Assembly: GCF_030272615.1 (NCBI RefSeq)
Contig: NC_081412.1
Span: 139,318,747 to 139,382,746 of the forward strand
DNA length: 64,000 nt
Origin: Cryptomeria japonica
Lineage: Eukaryota > Streptophyta > Pinopsida > Cupressales > Cupressaceae
Direction: 5' to 3'
Shown here piece by piece: positions 1 to 11,554 of the stretch. Within the stretch, counting starts at the first letter, position 1; each line of letters begins with the position of its first letter. The translations under genes and the position numbers were made by a program. The notes under the pieces are model-generated. The model was given only the letters and a program-made list of their open reading frames with translations. It did no database searches and was not told the origin of the DNA.

Positions 1-850
1 GATGCAATACTCTTTTTGGAAGTCTTGCAAATGCAATAACATGACAACAATAAAATGACAAACATGAATGGACATAATTGAATATAGAATGCTTGTAGTT
101 TGATGTTCAATATGTTAGGAACTCAAATTTGAATTATATTGTAAGAATTCCTTGAAAAGACCTTTTAGACCCCATCAATATAGGTATTATTTATATAGGG
201 ATGACAAGGGATTTTTGAATGTAGGCTAATAATCAACGATCAGATGCAAAGATCGAGATTGGATCACATACTACAGAAGCTAAAAACTAGAAAATATTCA
301 AATCTGGGCCCCTCTTAGAGAGACTAGGGCATTGGGAACCTTGGTCCACTAAAAAAAGAGCCAATAAAGGGGAAACAATGTGTTGGGGTCCAAATTATAG
401 AACCTTGTCTCAAAATTAACACTTGATGATAATTAAGTTGTAGTTTTAACAATAAATTTTTAAGGTAACATAAAGCATAGATAGGCTTCAAATGATCTAG
501 GGGAAAGCACATAAAATTAGGTGCCAAATAATGTGTAAAATTTTTAAGGCATACAATTTATGGCACTACAATTAGTATTCTCTTTCTGAATTGGTCCTTT
601 GAAACTATTGTTATATCTATCGATTACCCACTACATAATTATGTACTAAATAAATTGTTTTTGATTAGTAAAGCAACGTTAACTAGGGCGTTGACCCTTA
701 ACATAGTCAAAAAATAACAACCACATACAAACAACACCAAAATACATGATGTTGGCAACTAAAACAATAGTACAAAGGCAGTAAGAAATAAAACACAATC
801 AAATAGGCCAAAGAAAACCCCATCAAACTAGAAAACACCCAAAACCCCAA
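1..850. other. AT-rich stretch without a recognised gene
   Basis: No reading frame here resembles a known protein, and I see no terminal repeats or RNA gene. It borders the LINE fragment that starts at about 851. Confidence 0.5.
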
Positions 851-1420
851 TCAAGGAAGGGGAGAGACACCCAAACCCAGACAAAGTGGGGTTTGGAGGA
901 GGGGAGAAGACTTCCCCTTTTTCTTGCAAGAAACCACTATCCAGGCGATGTTGTCATTAGGACCATCAAAAGAGAGATCAATTGAGAGGGACACCACAGG
1001 GTCACAATCAATAGTGTCAACAGAGTGTTGCAATAGAACAACATGAGGTTGTTGCATAACAACAACAAGCTGTGGCGAAATAGAACCAAAAGTAGGTCCA
1101 GTAGGAGTAGATCATGGCTGCAAAATAGGAGAAGTTTGGGTGGGGGCCTCAGGAAAGGAGGCCACAATAGGAGCTTCAACAGCAGTGAAGTGCACAACTT
1201 CCTCCCGAGAGGAGACATCATCCTCATGAGAGGAGCCAATGAAATAAGAGTCAGGAGCATTGACCATTAAATGATCAATAGTAGCATTCTTCCACCAAGT
1301 AACAACACGCCTATCACGTGGAATAGAATAGTCCGCAACAAGATGACTTGTTGAATGACACTTTCGATAGTGAAAGGGGAGGCCCTCATAATCCAACAGT
1401 TGCGTCCAGTTTTGAATAAA
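851..1420 (-). pseudogene. LINE ORF1-like fragment with zinc knuckle
   Basis: Reading from about 1,420 down to 851, one frame with a single internal TGA gives a segment resembling the C-terminal half of plant LINE ORF1 (DUF4283/zf-CCHC_4 type, an RNA-binding gag-like protein). The recognisable block is DYEGLPFHYRKCHSTSHL followed by VADYSIPRDRR and TWWK. The family knuckle is normally CxxC...H...C. Here the first and last Cys positions are Tyr, so the zinc site is lost. A basic KKKGK segment near the end is typical of the tail of these proteins. The fragment is cut off at about 1,420, where a gypsy gag frame begins on the same strand, and no endonuclease or RT of the LINE is present. It is a dead fragment. 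Confidence 0.6.
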
Positions 1421-2060
1421 TTGTTAGTGTGTAGTATTCCTCAATATATTCATGTAAAGTCATACTATTTTTCCTCGAGTTGCACAAATCTAATAATTCT
1501 CAATGATAATCTGTAGTAATTAACTTAAATTTTAGTATCTTTTCCATTTTGTCCCATTTTCAATGATAGGTTTAGCATTCTTCTTTATTTATAACTGAGT
1601 TTCCTTCCACCAAATGGTATCATGACCCTTCAACTTAGTCTTAGAATATTTGACTATGTTTGGATCATCAATATCTTTATACTCAATTATTTCTTCCAAA
1701 TCAATTCCCCAAGATTTAAACCACAAGAATAACTAGAGATATTTGTACTCTAGTTTTACTACCAATAATTAATATAGTTTTCAACATCCTTTCTTCTTTA
1801 TCTTGTACTTATATTTCACTTTTCTTAATAGCACTATCTTCTTGGTATTCATCTTTTATGAACCCTAGGGTTAAGATTTCTTCTATAATATTCTTCAAAA
1901 GGATTCATTTAGATCTTCATTTCCTTCATAATAGAAAACAATTGTTCAACCCTTTTTAAAAAATTAGCAATATCTTGACCTCTTTGTGGAGGCCCCTTGG
2001 ACTTGGTGGAAACTACCTCAATGTCAATGGTATGTCCACAACCACTCTTGCAACTACCTT
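1421..2060 (-). pseudogene. Ty3/gypsy gag fragment
   Basis: Minus-strand frames carry pieces of a retrotransposon capsid (gag) protein in the right order: QDIANFLKRVEQLFSIM near 1,960, then KTKLKGHDTIWWKETQ near 1,620, then a segment ending MTLHEYIEEYYTLTI near 1,440. In plant gypsy gag (Retrotrans_gag), a KLKGxAxxWW block followed by a (M)TVxEYTEEFY block is diagnostic. Several stops and frame changes separate the pieces, so the gene is inactive. No protease or RT follows; the sequence runs directly into a LINE-like fragment, which suggests a rearranged or nested junction at about 1,420. Confidence 0.55.
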
Positions 2061-2935
2061 AAATAGTCAACATTATGTAGACAAGATTCTTATAAATTTA
2101 CTCAAGTTTGAGAATCTATTTATAACTTATTCAAGTATAAAGGGATATTGTACCCAATTCTCTATTGTTGAAATATTTTCAATGTATCATCTTATATTAG
2201 TACAACTTAATTTACCAACACCATTTTAAATTCCTCTACTACCACTTGATGCAATCATGGCTAGAAGTTTCGTTGAAGGATTCTCCAATCATGTAACCAA
2301 ATGAACAAACACATTAAAATATTAATTAAATAGAAAAGTTAAGAATATATTATTTATTATTTTATAGTTACAATGGAATTATAATATGATACAATGGGTT
2401 TTCAAAATTATAGGACTTAGTAATTTGATTATAATGAGAATGTTATAAAATATGAATGATATTACAATTACATGTTGATGTTAATCTATCTTTCTATTAT
2501 ATTTATTTACTTGTAATGACCTTTGAGGATGTTTATATATTAGATTCTATCCTCAAGGATGATCTTAGTAAGTCACAAGGTGGCTTAAATCTTAATGCCT
2601 TATGAAAGGTGGGTTGGTCAAATGTATGAATGAATTTTCCAAAATGAATTTAGTAATGATAGATTGATAAATATAAATATGTTTCACACCATAAGCTCTC
2701 CTTAATTCAAATGTATCGTGTAATGTGTTCCTTTATTTTCACAAGCTATGCAGGATGAAAGTAACTGTTGGATTATTATGTTTGATAGTAAGTCAAAGAC
2801 TAACTTAGACCTTTATGGTGATAAAACAAACATTTCGCTATTAATTGTAATTTTTCTATTATTCCAAGCATTTTTGTTAGCTAAGAAAATAGTCTAGAAC
2901 TATTTATTCATCTTTTATTGAGGTTGATTATTGAT
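2061..2935. other. Non-coding AT-rich stretch
   Basis: No supported gene. The 3' half may belong to the decayed Copia element whose RNase H end follows at 2,936, but I could not follow its reading frame reliably. Confidence 0.4.
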
Positions 2936-3245
2936 GTGTTACAAATGCCAATGTTGAGGCTATTTACCTTCATAATCTACATGATAAGTTTGGTATTAAG
3001 TTTATATTGCCAATAGTCATACTTTGTGACAATAAAAGTGTTATTCATATCTCATGAAGCCCAATCCATCATCATAGGAGCAATCATAGTGAGGTCCACA
3101 TTTACTACATTTAGGAGCTAACTCATGGATAGGTCATCAATCTCCACCATATTCCTTAACTTCCAAGGAGGTTGTCAACATTTCCATGAAACCCTTCATA
3201 TAAATAAAGTTTCTTTATTTATAAAATTTAGTTGGAGTACACAAA
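2936..3245 (+). pseudogene. Copia RNase H C-terminal relic
   Basis: One plus-strand frame with three stops reads NANVEAIYLHNLHDKFGIK, then ILCDNKSVIHIS, then SPIHHHRSNHSEVHIYYI, and ends near a degraded IFTKPL-like block. This is the end of Copia polyprotein RNase H, which cuts the RNA of the RNA-DNA hybrid during reverse transcription. The CDN(Q/K)SA(I/V) block and the HxRxxHxE(V/I)xxHYI block are Copia hallmarks. The stops and the absence of RT and integrase upstream show a dead remnant. A similar C-terminal scrap begins the paralogous copy at about 7,160. Confidence 0.7.
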
Positions 3246-3414
3246 GCTCCATCTTACTACCTGGTCCTTATTATTAGACTCTTTTCTCTCTCTATTTAGC
3301 GGGGTCATGAGTTATTCTCTCTTTTCTTTAGTAATATTTGTCTTTATGGGTACCTCATCAGGATTCATTTGTTGGGATCCATATTTTAACCCACATAATC
3401 TACACATAAGGAGA

Positions 3415-3851
3415 TGTTATTGTAAGCTTTTTATTTTCCTAATACCTAGTTTTTATTTTTCTATATGTAGTTTTTTTTAATCAAGATTTCTTAGGTTAAA
3501 ATAAACCAAGTATTAATGTGAATAGGTGCGAGGTGTAGGAATATTTCATGGGGGTTACATTTACCATTCTTTGATACCTTGGATGTACTCTCTTTATTGG
3601 TTGTGTTTGCTACAACCCTCTCTCAACTAGTCTATATATAATCATTCTCCTAACTTGTAATTGAATTTTGTAGCTTTACATTGTTATGCTTTGCTAATGC
3701 TATTTTGATTCTTGAGCATTTGTATTACTCAATTAAAGAACAACTTTGTAATTATATTTTAAATTTTATTAATAATCTATATTTAAAATTTTGATAGTTT
3801 TCTATTTATTGCACTAATTATTGGGTTGTATATGTTTTGTAGATTCTAACA
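3415..3851 (+). repeat. Probable Copia 3' LTR
   Basis: The segment starts TGTTATTG just after a purine-rich AAGGAGA (a plausible polypurine tract) and ends ATTCTAACA, so it has TGTTA/TAACA inverted ends. It follows the Copia RNase H relic at the expected distance. A TATATATAAT stretch near 3,635 could be the old promoter. The 5' LTR is outside or lost, so no target duplication can be tested. Confidence 0.45.
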
Positions 3852-4560
3852 CTATACTACTCTTCATTCCATTTTCTCCTAAGCATATGCATGCAGGTAG
3901 GCTACAAGACTAGAACCCTCTACTTGCCTAGAATGCATCAAGGGGCATCACACTTGGATTACCAACAAAAAATGACCTTCAATGATTAGTGTTCCTAGGG
4001 GAGTTTCCGTCTAAGGTCTCTTTCATATGCATTTCTACTAAGTTGAGTATTTTTTTAAACTCTAATGTTAGGGTAACTTCTCTTATTCTCTCTTATTAGG
4101 CTTATTTCATTTTTGGTGTTGAGCCTTAACTCGCCATGGCTTCATAGTTTAAAAATTCCATCTCAATTTCCTTTGGGGGGTATCTCTTACCTCATTCCAA
4201 GATAAGATCCCTACTCTACTAGACACTTGAACATTTTTGGAAGCGACCCTCCTCTAACAATTCCTTAATTTTGAATTGTTCAAATTAGTAGTCTAAATTC
4301 TCAAACATGAAATCTTCTTCTTAAAAGAAAGCTCCCAATCATATGATTCTAAAATATTTCACAAAGACAAAAATAATTTCAAGTTTAGTCATGTGTTACT
4401 CATATTTTTATTATACTTTATCATTGTTCTAATATATTTCCTTAAAAGAAAACCTTGTTAAACTCTCAACTATAAATTCAGTCATTCATCAATAATTCAA
4501 TGAGCTATTAAAAATGAACTATAACACTATTAAATTCTCAATTATCCATAAAAATATTAT

Positions 4561-4733
4561 AATTTTTTTTTGTTCACCCATTTTTGGTGTGAGCTAAGGT
4601 GAGACTAGTCCCTCGAGATGTACCAAACAACACACAAAATAGGTGCATCAGGTGATCCGAAGCCTTAGAGTCAAACTCGAGACCAATGGAGAGCAAACAC
4701 ACGGCCCAAGCCAACTCCACTACCTCTTCGAAC
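4561..4733 (-). mobile_element. tRNA-derived SINE insertion
   Basis: Read on the minus strand, the segment begins with GAGGTAGTGGAGTTGGC (A-box-like: TAGTGGAGTTGG), has TGGTCTCGAGTTTGACTC about 45 bases later (B-box-like), and ends in a run of nine or more A. These are the parts of a Pol III-transcribed plant SINE. It is flanked by TATAA on both sides. Copy B has an empty site at about 8,690 with a single TATAA, so the insertion followed the duplication. It encodes no protein and would have moved using a partner LINE. Confidence 0.75.
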
Positions 4734-5055
4734 TATAAATATTAGATATTGTTAATATATAATTTTATTAAAAAAGTTTAATACAATTATTTTTAGTAAA
4801 ATTGATTAAAATGTGAATTATTTTAAATATATTAATTTACTAGCTAATTGTTAAATTTAATATATTATATCTTACATTTATATTAAAAAAATTTAAAATT
4901 ATGATTTAAAAATATTTATTTGTCTTCTACAAATCAATTATATTCAAGAGTTTCTTAAAAAAAAAGGATGTGAATTTTTTAAACCGCATTTCAAACTCTA
5001 TGATTCGTTAAAAAAGAGGCCTTATCATGGAGTGTGAAAAAAATCACATTCACAA

Positions 5056-5153
5056 TAGACTCTAAAATTACAATTTCTCTAAATCAAGTAAATAATCAAT
5101 TTCATAGACTCTAAAATTACAATTTCTCTAAATCAAGTAAATAATCAATTTCT
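5056..5153. repeat. 49-bp direct tandem duplication
   Basis: Two adjacent 49-bp copies (5,056-5,104 and 5,105-5,153) differ at one base. Copy B at about 11,135 has a single, diverged version, so this is a recent local duplication. Confidence 0.85.
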
Positions 5154-6729
5154 TTATTTGCATATATATATAATTGAAAAAACAATTTCAATGCTATATA
5201 TTAAGTTGTTTCACATCATTCTACTCGAACAATATTATGAAGTTCAATAGTCAATCAATAGTATTTTACATCTAATTCTTATAAGAATTTTTTTTTATCT
5301 TATTAGTACTACTTGTTAGGCAAATACTATTGTAATGATTACAAACAAGGTTTTATTTTTGTTTTCTGTGCAAGTTTTAAGTTTACATATTATAAAGATT
5401 AATCATTCATTTTTTTTGGTAGTTCAAAAGTCATGACAATTAATCTTGAACTATAATCTATTAGGAATTATATATATTTTTTTTAATATATATAATTTAT
5501 CATATATTTTTAATATTAAATAAAAAAATCAGATTGAAAATTTACTTGATAACAAAATTAATATAAAAAATAATAATAAATCAATTTATTATTGTAAAAT
5601 GTAAGGAGAGTACAATAAAGATTAGCTCATGATTGAGTTTTTTTTTTTTGGAAAAACATCATTTTTATAAACTCTTCAAAATTTATACAAGTACCTTTGG
5701 TCCCCATTACAAATCACAAACAATAGCTAAGTATCTTACAATTCAAATTATTTAAGATTTCAATTACACTCAATTAAAAAATTAATCAAAATTATTTTTT
5801 AAATATTAAATTAAAATATATTCCAAATTAATCATTTTATATATAAATATTTTTATTCTATTATATAATTATGTAAAATTAAAAAGCCAATTTACTCATA
5901 TTTCTCCAATAGACTACACTTAATTATTTCATATCACTCCTCTCAAGTTTAATAATCAAACAATCAATAATAATACAACTCATCTTTATTTTTTCAAGCA
6001 AACTTAACTTCTAAGTATTCAACTAAATTGTATTTAAGAATAATTATTCTATTCTATGACTAATGTTTCCATTCCATAGGCAAATATACATGGTTTTTGA
6101 CTTTTATTCTTCTGGAATTTTGAGTTTTGCAAACGTGTAGAAGATAGAGATTAAAGATGGATAAGAGCTTGACAATTAAATCACTACTTTCATGACGTGG
6201 CTGTCCACGTTGACAAATATGCCTTATCTATCTTAGAATAAAAATTGTAAAATATTTTACTATATTTAGAAGAAATATGATAGATTCTGTATTAATTTTT
6301 ATTAAATTTGTGTAAGTTATAGATAAGTTATTTTCAATGCGTAATTCAGTGAAATATCTGAGTAGCTTGACAATGAAAGAGAGACATTTTAGGGTTGATT
6401 TGGATTTTGTCACAGTAGAATAAAAAGTGCATACTGACGTCACTATAAAGAATTTAGATAAATTTGTCAAATCATACATTTTTATTCTATAGATGATTTA
6501 TGTAAAATTTTTGCAAATTCTATGTAATCCAGTTGGTACATTTATCAATTCACATGGATAACATTTTAGAGTTTTTTCATGTTATTTTTAGCAAATAACT
6601 ATAAATTACACTAACATACTAGTTTTCAATTTACACTTGATATATTTAAGTGGTTAAATTCATCATTTACATATGTATTTGTTATATTTTCTAAATGATT
6701 TCATGCCTTTAGATTTAAGTGTAATTACA

Positions 6730-6830
6730 TTTATATGACTATATATATATGTATAAACTGTATATACATATATATAGTTGTATATGCATATATACAATTG
6801 TGTGTATGTAGTTGCTTATATTTATGTGTT
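6730..6830. repeat. TA/TG-rich microsatellite
   Basis: Degenerate alternating TA and TG steps, conserved in position with the (TA)n at 15,606 and the TG/TA tract at 54,105 in the other copy. Open frames over it are an effect of the repeat. Confidence 0.7.
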
Positions 6831-9029
6831 CTAATTTGTTTCTTACATATAACTATCAATGGACAAATTTTACATAGATACAACAATTTGTCTACCAATT
6901 TGAAATGTGTACAACTATATGTATGTATGTATTTAAGTTCTATAAGTATGCTAATTATATGTACACAAAATGACATTTCAAAAAATCTCTAAGATCTGTA
7001 GTTTAATCTCCACACAAAATGACACTCCAAAAAATCTCTCAGATTTGCAACATACAACTTTTTTAGTCAATTTTTTTGTGCTTTAACAACAATAGAAATA
7101 GAGAGCACGAAGATTTAACTCCTAAAAATTTATACCGTGTACTATTTTGTGTGGAGTTTAGCCACTTCCTTTTCTAACTTTCAAGTAGTTTGTGGATATT
7201 TCTATGAAACCCTTCTTATAAAACATCTTCATTATGAGATTTAATGGGGGTACAAGAAGCTTCATCTTTTGAGGACGACTACTTGATCTTTCCTTACTCC
7301 TAGGGTCTTTTCTCTCTCTATTTAAGGGGGAATATGTTTTATGATATCTTTCTTTCAAGATACTTTTCTTTATGAGTACCTTACTTGGGTTAATCAAGTG
7401 AAAATTAATATAAGTGCCAGGTATACACATCTTTAATGGGAGTTACATTTAATATTCTTACACTTTTGGTGTACTCTCTTTTTTTGGTTGTATTTGCCAC
7501 CTCCCCTTCTCAACTAGTAACTTGTATTTGTATTTTTCCATTATAAGATAATGAGTCTTATATTTTAGTGCTGACGACCTACTTTCAATAAAAATAAAAT
7601 ATAAAATATAAAAACTAATTAAAATATTAAAAGATATATATTTTGAAAAAATCACTTATAGATCTATCAAAGGGTACTTTTACATTTCAAAAAAAATATT
7701 ATTTATAAGAGTAGGAGTTGTTGAAACATCTAGTTTAATTACCAAAGTGGTATAAAATATACTTTTAGTAGACAATTTCAATTGGAAAAGTTCAGGCCCA
7801 TGTATATGATAGCTATAAGTTTTGCCCATTACTCTCTTGAAAAATAACTTTGAAATTATATTTTTTAAATTATTAATCATCTAAATTTACAATATTGATA
7901 GTTTCTATTTCTCACAATAAGCCTTGGGTTATCATATATTTTGTTGATTCTAATATTATACCCCTCTTCATTCCATTTTCTCCTAATCCTATGTATGTGG
8001 GTAGGATTCCTATGTATGTGGATAGGATATAAGATTGACCCTCTACTTGCCTAAAATGCATCAAGGAACATCACACTTGGATTACCAACCAAAAAAAAAT
8101 GAACTTCAAGGATTTAGTGCTCCTCGGGAAGTTTCCTTCTAAGGTCTCTTTTATATACATTTATACTATTAAGTGTATTTTAAACTCTAGTGTTAGAGTA
8201 ACTTATTTTACTCTCTTATTATACTTGTTTCATCTTTGGTATTGTTTCTTATCTTCCCATAGATTCATTTTTTTAACATTTTAATCTCAATTTCCTTTGG
8301 GGGATCCCTTACCTTAACCTAAGAGAAGGAATCTACTCTACTAGACATTTGAACACATTCTAAGCCACCCTCCTCTAAAAATTCCTTAATTTTGAATTGT
8401 TTGAATTAATAATCTGCCTTCTCAAACATAAATATTGTTCTTAAAAGAAATCTTCCAATCATATGATTCTTAAATCTTCCACAAAGAAAAAAATAGTTTT
8501 AAGTACTTACTCATGTATTACTTTTTTTTATTATTATTATACTTTATCATTGTTTTGATATATTTCCCTAAATGAAAACCTTGTTAAACTCTAACTATAA
8601 ATTCACTCACTCATCAATAGTCTAATGAAAAAATGTGTTAAAAATGAATTATACCCCTATCAAACCCTCAACTATGTATAAAAACATTATAAATAAATTA
8701 GATACTTGTTAATATATAATTTTATGTAAAAATGTTCAATAAAATATTTTAGGTGATATCGACTAAAAATGTGAATGTATTTCAAGTTAATTAATTTATT
8801 AGTTAGTGCTTAAATTTGATATATTATTTCTTCCTTTTTTTAATTAGTTTTATTAAAATTTTGATTAAATAACATCTATTTCTCATACAAATCAATTATA
8901 TCGAAGAGTTTCTAGAAAAAAAAGTGTAATTTTTTAAAATAACATTTCAAATGAAATTCTATGATTCATTTAAGAATAGGCCTTATTATGGAGCATGATT
9001 AAAAATAATAATTCAAAAAAGATCACATT

Positions 9030-11120
9030 AACTTTTGTGTATTCCAGTGTTCCACAGGGACACATCCCCCTCTTTTTCCCTCTATTTTTAAGATGGAGAC
9101 TTCCCTAGGATGTGGGGACGAGATAAGGATGACTTCTCGCCAAACAACCACTACCATCAGGATGTCGTGGAGACGACAATGATGAAGAGATTCCTTGGGG
9201 ACTCCTAGGAATCCTGTGGCTATCTCGGGGATTCTTAGAAGCCTTTGCCTAGTATAAGTCATATTTCAATATGTCTTTTTCCTTTCTTATATTTTAAGTT
9301 ATATTTTCATGTATATATTGGCAGGATGTTTGAGAGTGGTTTCAAATCTCTAGGAGTTATAATGCAAATTCTAGGTTTTGGAAAATTTATAAATTTTTAG
9401 ACTAGTCAAATTTCAGTAATCAACAAGTTCCTATCAACATTCTCTCACTCTTTCTATCTCGTTCTCTTTACCTCCCCTAATTTATAGACCTATCTCTCTC
9501 CTTATCACTCTTTATATATCCCCTCTCTCTACCTCTCTCTATCTCACTCTCTTCTCTCTCCCCTAAGATCTAGACCTATCTATCTACGTCTCTCTTTCAC
9601 CCCAGAACCTCATGAGGGGTGCTATCCTCAACCTTGTTTAGGTGTTGCCCCCAAACCTCCATCAAACTATAAGTCTAAGCAAGTAATAGGCCACTGATGA
9701 ACCATAATCATAAAAATCTACATAATGCATATCCTTGTTGCAAATCTATGCATATTCATAGTCAAAGCCACAATCAAGACCACCATAAGGGGAATTTCCC
9801 CATGACCCCAAACCTTCACCCACCATTCTTATTGTATATGCAATCATTTCCATGTTTTTTTGTTTATTAATTTAAAACTTTAAACTTCACCTAGTATGCC
9901 AAAGTTTCATTTGCAATTCTTATACTTATTCTTGGTTTGCACTTTGCTCCCAAAGTTCCAAAACTCTACCCATCATTGTTAATGTTCAAATTTCAAATTT
10001 TCAATACAATCATTTTCATGTTTTTAATGTTTATTAGTGTAAACTCTACATGTAGCAAAGTTTCATTCACAGTTCTTATACACATTCCTTACACATCTTT
10101 TTATAACTATAATTTTTCAAATACTAAATGTATTTGTGTCACCCCTCCCCCATGCAGTGATTTTTTTAGTGGCTAATATTTGCCAATTGGCTATTTTTTA
10201 AAATTCGGAAATCAAAATTTGGCTAATAGTTCAAGTTTTAAGGTAACCTAAATCACCACATTTTTACAAAATTTCATTTCAGTCTTATTTAAATCGCCAG
10301 AGAATTTATTTTTTGAAATTTTTGAACTCAAAGATTCGCCAAAATATTCGATACATGGTTGGATCAGATTCACCAAAATTTAATTATTTATTGTAAAAAA
10401 ATAAATTAATTCACCAATAATACATCATAATTATTAGTTACTTTAGGGTTCTACCAACAATATTAAGTTGCCACCACTGATTCAAAATATAATCTAATGA
10501 CCATCATTGCATTCCATGAGGTAAATTGTACCTACAAGTTGTAATGCTCATGGGAGTTGAGTTTCTTTTCAATTGTTGGCCTCAATGGAAATCAATGGTA
10601 TAAAAATAATTTTGGGCCCCATGAGTATTACAAATTTTAAGTACATTTTATCTGACAATATACAAAGAGGGCTATTAGATTAATTTAAATTAATGCTAGT
10701 AACTAAATAAAGCAGTGTTTACCCTTTAAACTCATTAATGATTTCCACCTTAAGCATCTACTTTTCTATAAGAATTTAGTCTTTTAAATGAAATTATTTG
10801 CAATAGTAATTAATGCATACTTGTGTTATTTTCTAAGATTCGCCAAGATTTTCTACCAAAAAAATTTGATGTAAAAAAATTCGCTAATAAAATTAATATT
10901 TTTCTTTTAAAAATGAAAAATTTACCAATAAAAATTATTATTTTTATCCAAAATAAATATAAATTTGCCAATATTTTATATCTTTCTTTGAGGTGGGGCT
11001 TCTTAAAGTTATCACTGCCCCCATGTCGTCCCCCCACCATCATCCCCAAACTTAGTCCCTTGGTCCCCTTATCCCGCCATCCTCATGCCCCCTCATCGGG
11101 AAATTTTGTGCAATATTGAT
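9030..11120. mobile_element. 2.1-kb insertion of unknown family
   Basis: Copy A has an uninterrupted ...CACATTCACAAT... at about 5,044. In copy B the same site is split, with ACATT on both sides (9,025-9,029 and 11,121-11,125), so 9,030-11,120 looks like an insertion with a 5-bp target duplication. The ends are AACTTTTGTG and CAATATTGAT. I find no clear terminal inverted repeat, LTR or coding region. The left end has a GC-richer block with CAGTGTTCC at about 9,046, loosely like hAT ends, and the right end has CCCCAAACTTAGTCCC. Open frames inside are short and unrecognised. Confidence 0.55.
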
Positions 11121-11554
11121 ACATTCACAATATAATAGAAATATAATGCCTCTAAGTCTATTACATAACCAATTTCTTTACTTGAGTAAAATTGAAAACA
11201 CAATTCCAATGCTCTACATTAGGTTTTTTCATATCATTCTACTAAAACAATCAAACATTTAATAGTATTTCTACATCTCACCTTTATTAAAGAAAATAGT
11301 AAATATTTATCCTATTTTTATTAACCAAAATTAACTTTTAACTATTAACTTATATTAAGAATAATCATTTCATATATAGATATTATTATTTTGTTCAACT
11401 ACTAAATAAATTTGAAAATACAATTTAAGAATACTATTAAGCTAAGTTATTTCATATCACTCATCAATAATAAACAATTTTACACTAAAAAAAAAAAAAA
11501 TCTTCTTTTGCTAATCAAAATTAACCTTTAATCATTGAGTTAAATTATATTTAA

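Larger units (their letters stand above)
3170..6985. repeat. Paralogous segment, copy A
   Basis: This stretch matches 7,150-15,684 and 53,885-54,480 in the same order and orientation, with moderate divergence. Shared landmarks include CATCAAGG.RCATCACACTTGG at about 3,935 and 8,060, the TGACGTCA-containing block at about 6,435 and 14,715, and the CAACAATTTGTCTACC block at about 6,880 and 54,069. It starts in the Copia tail, so the duplication happened after that insertion. No intact gene is present. The ACGTGG and TGACGTCA boxes near 6,195 and 6,435 are conserved in both copies, but I cannot assign a gene to them. Confidence 0.7.
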
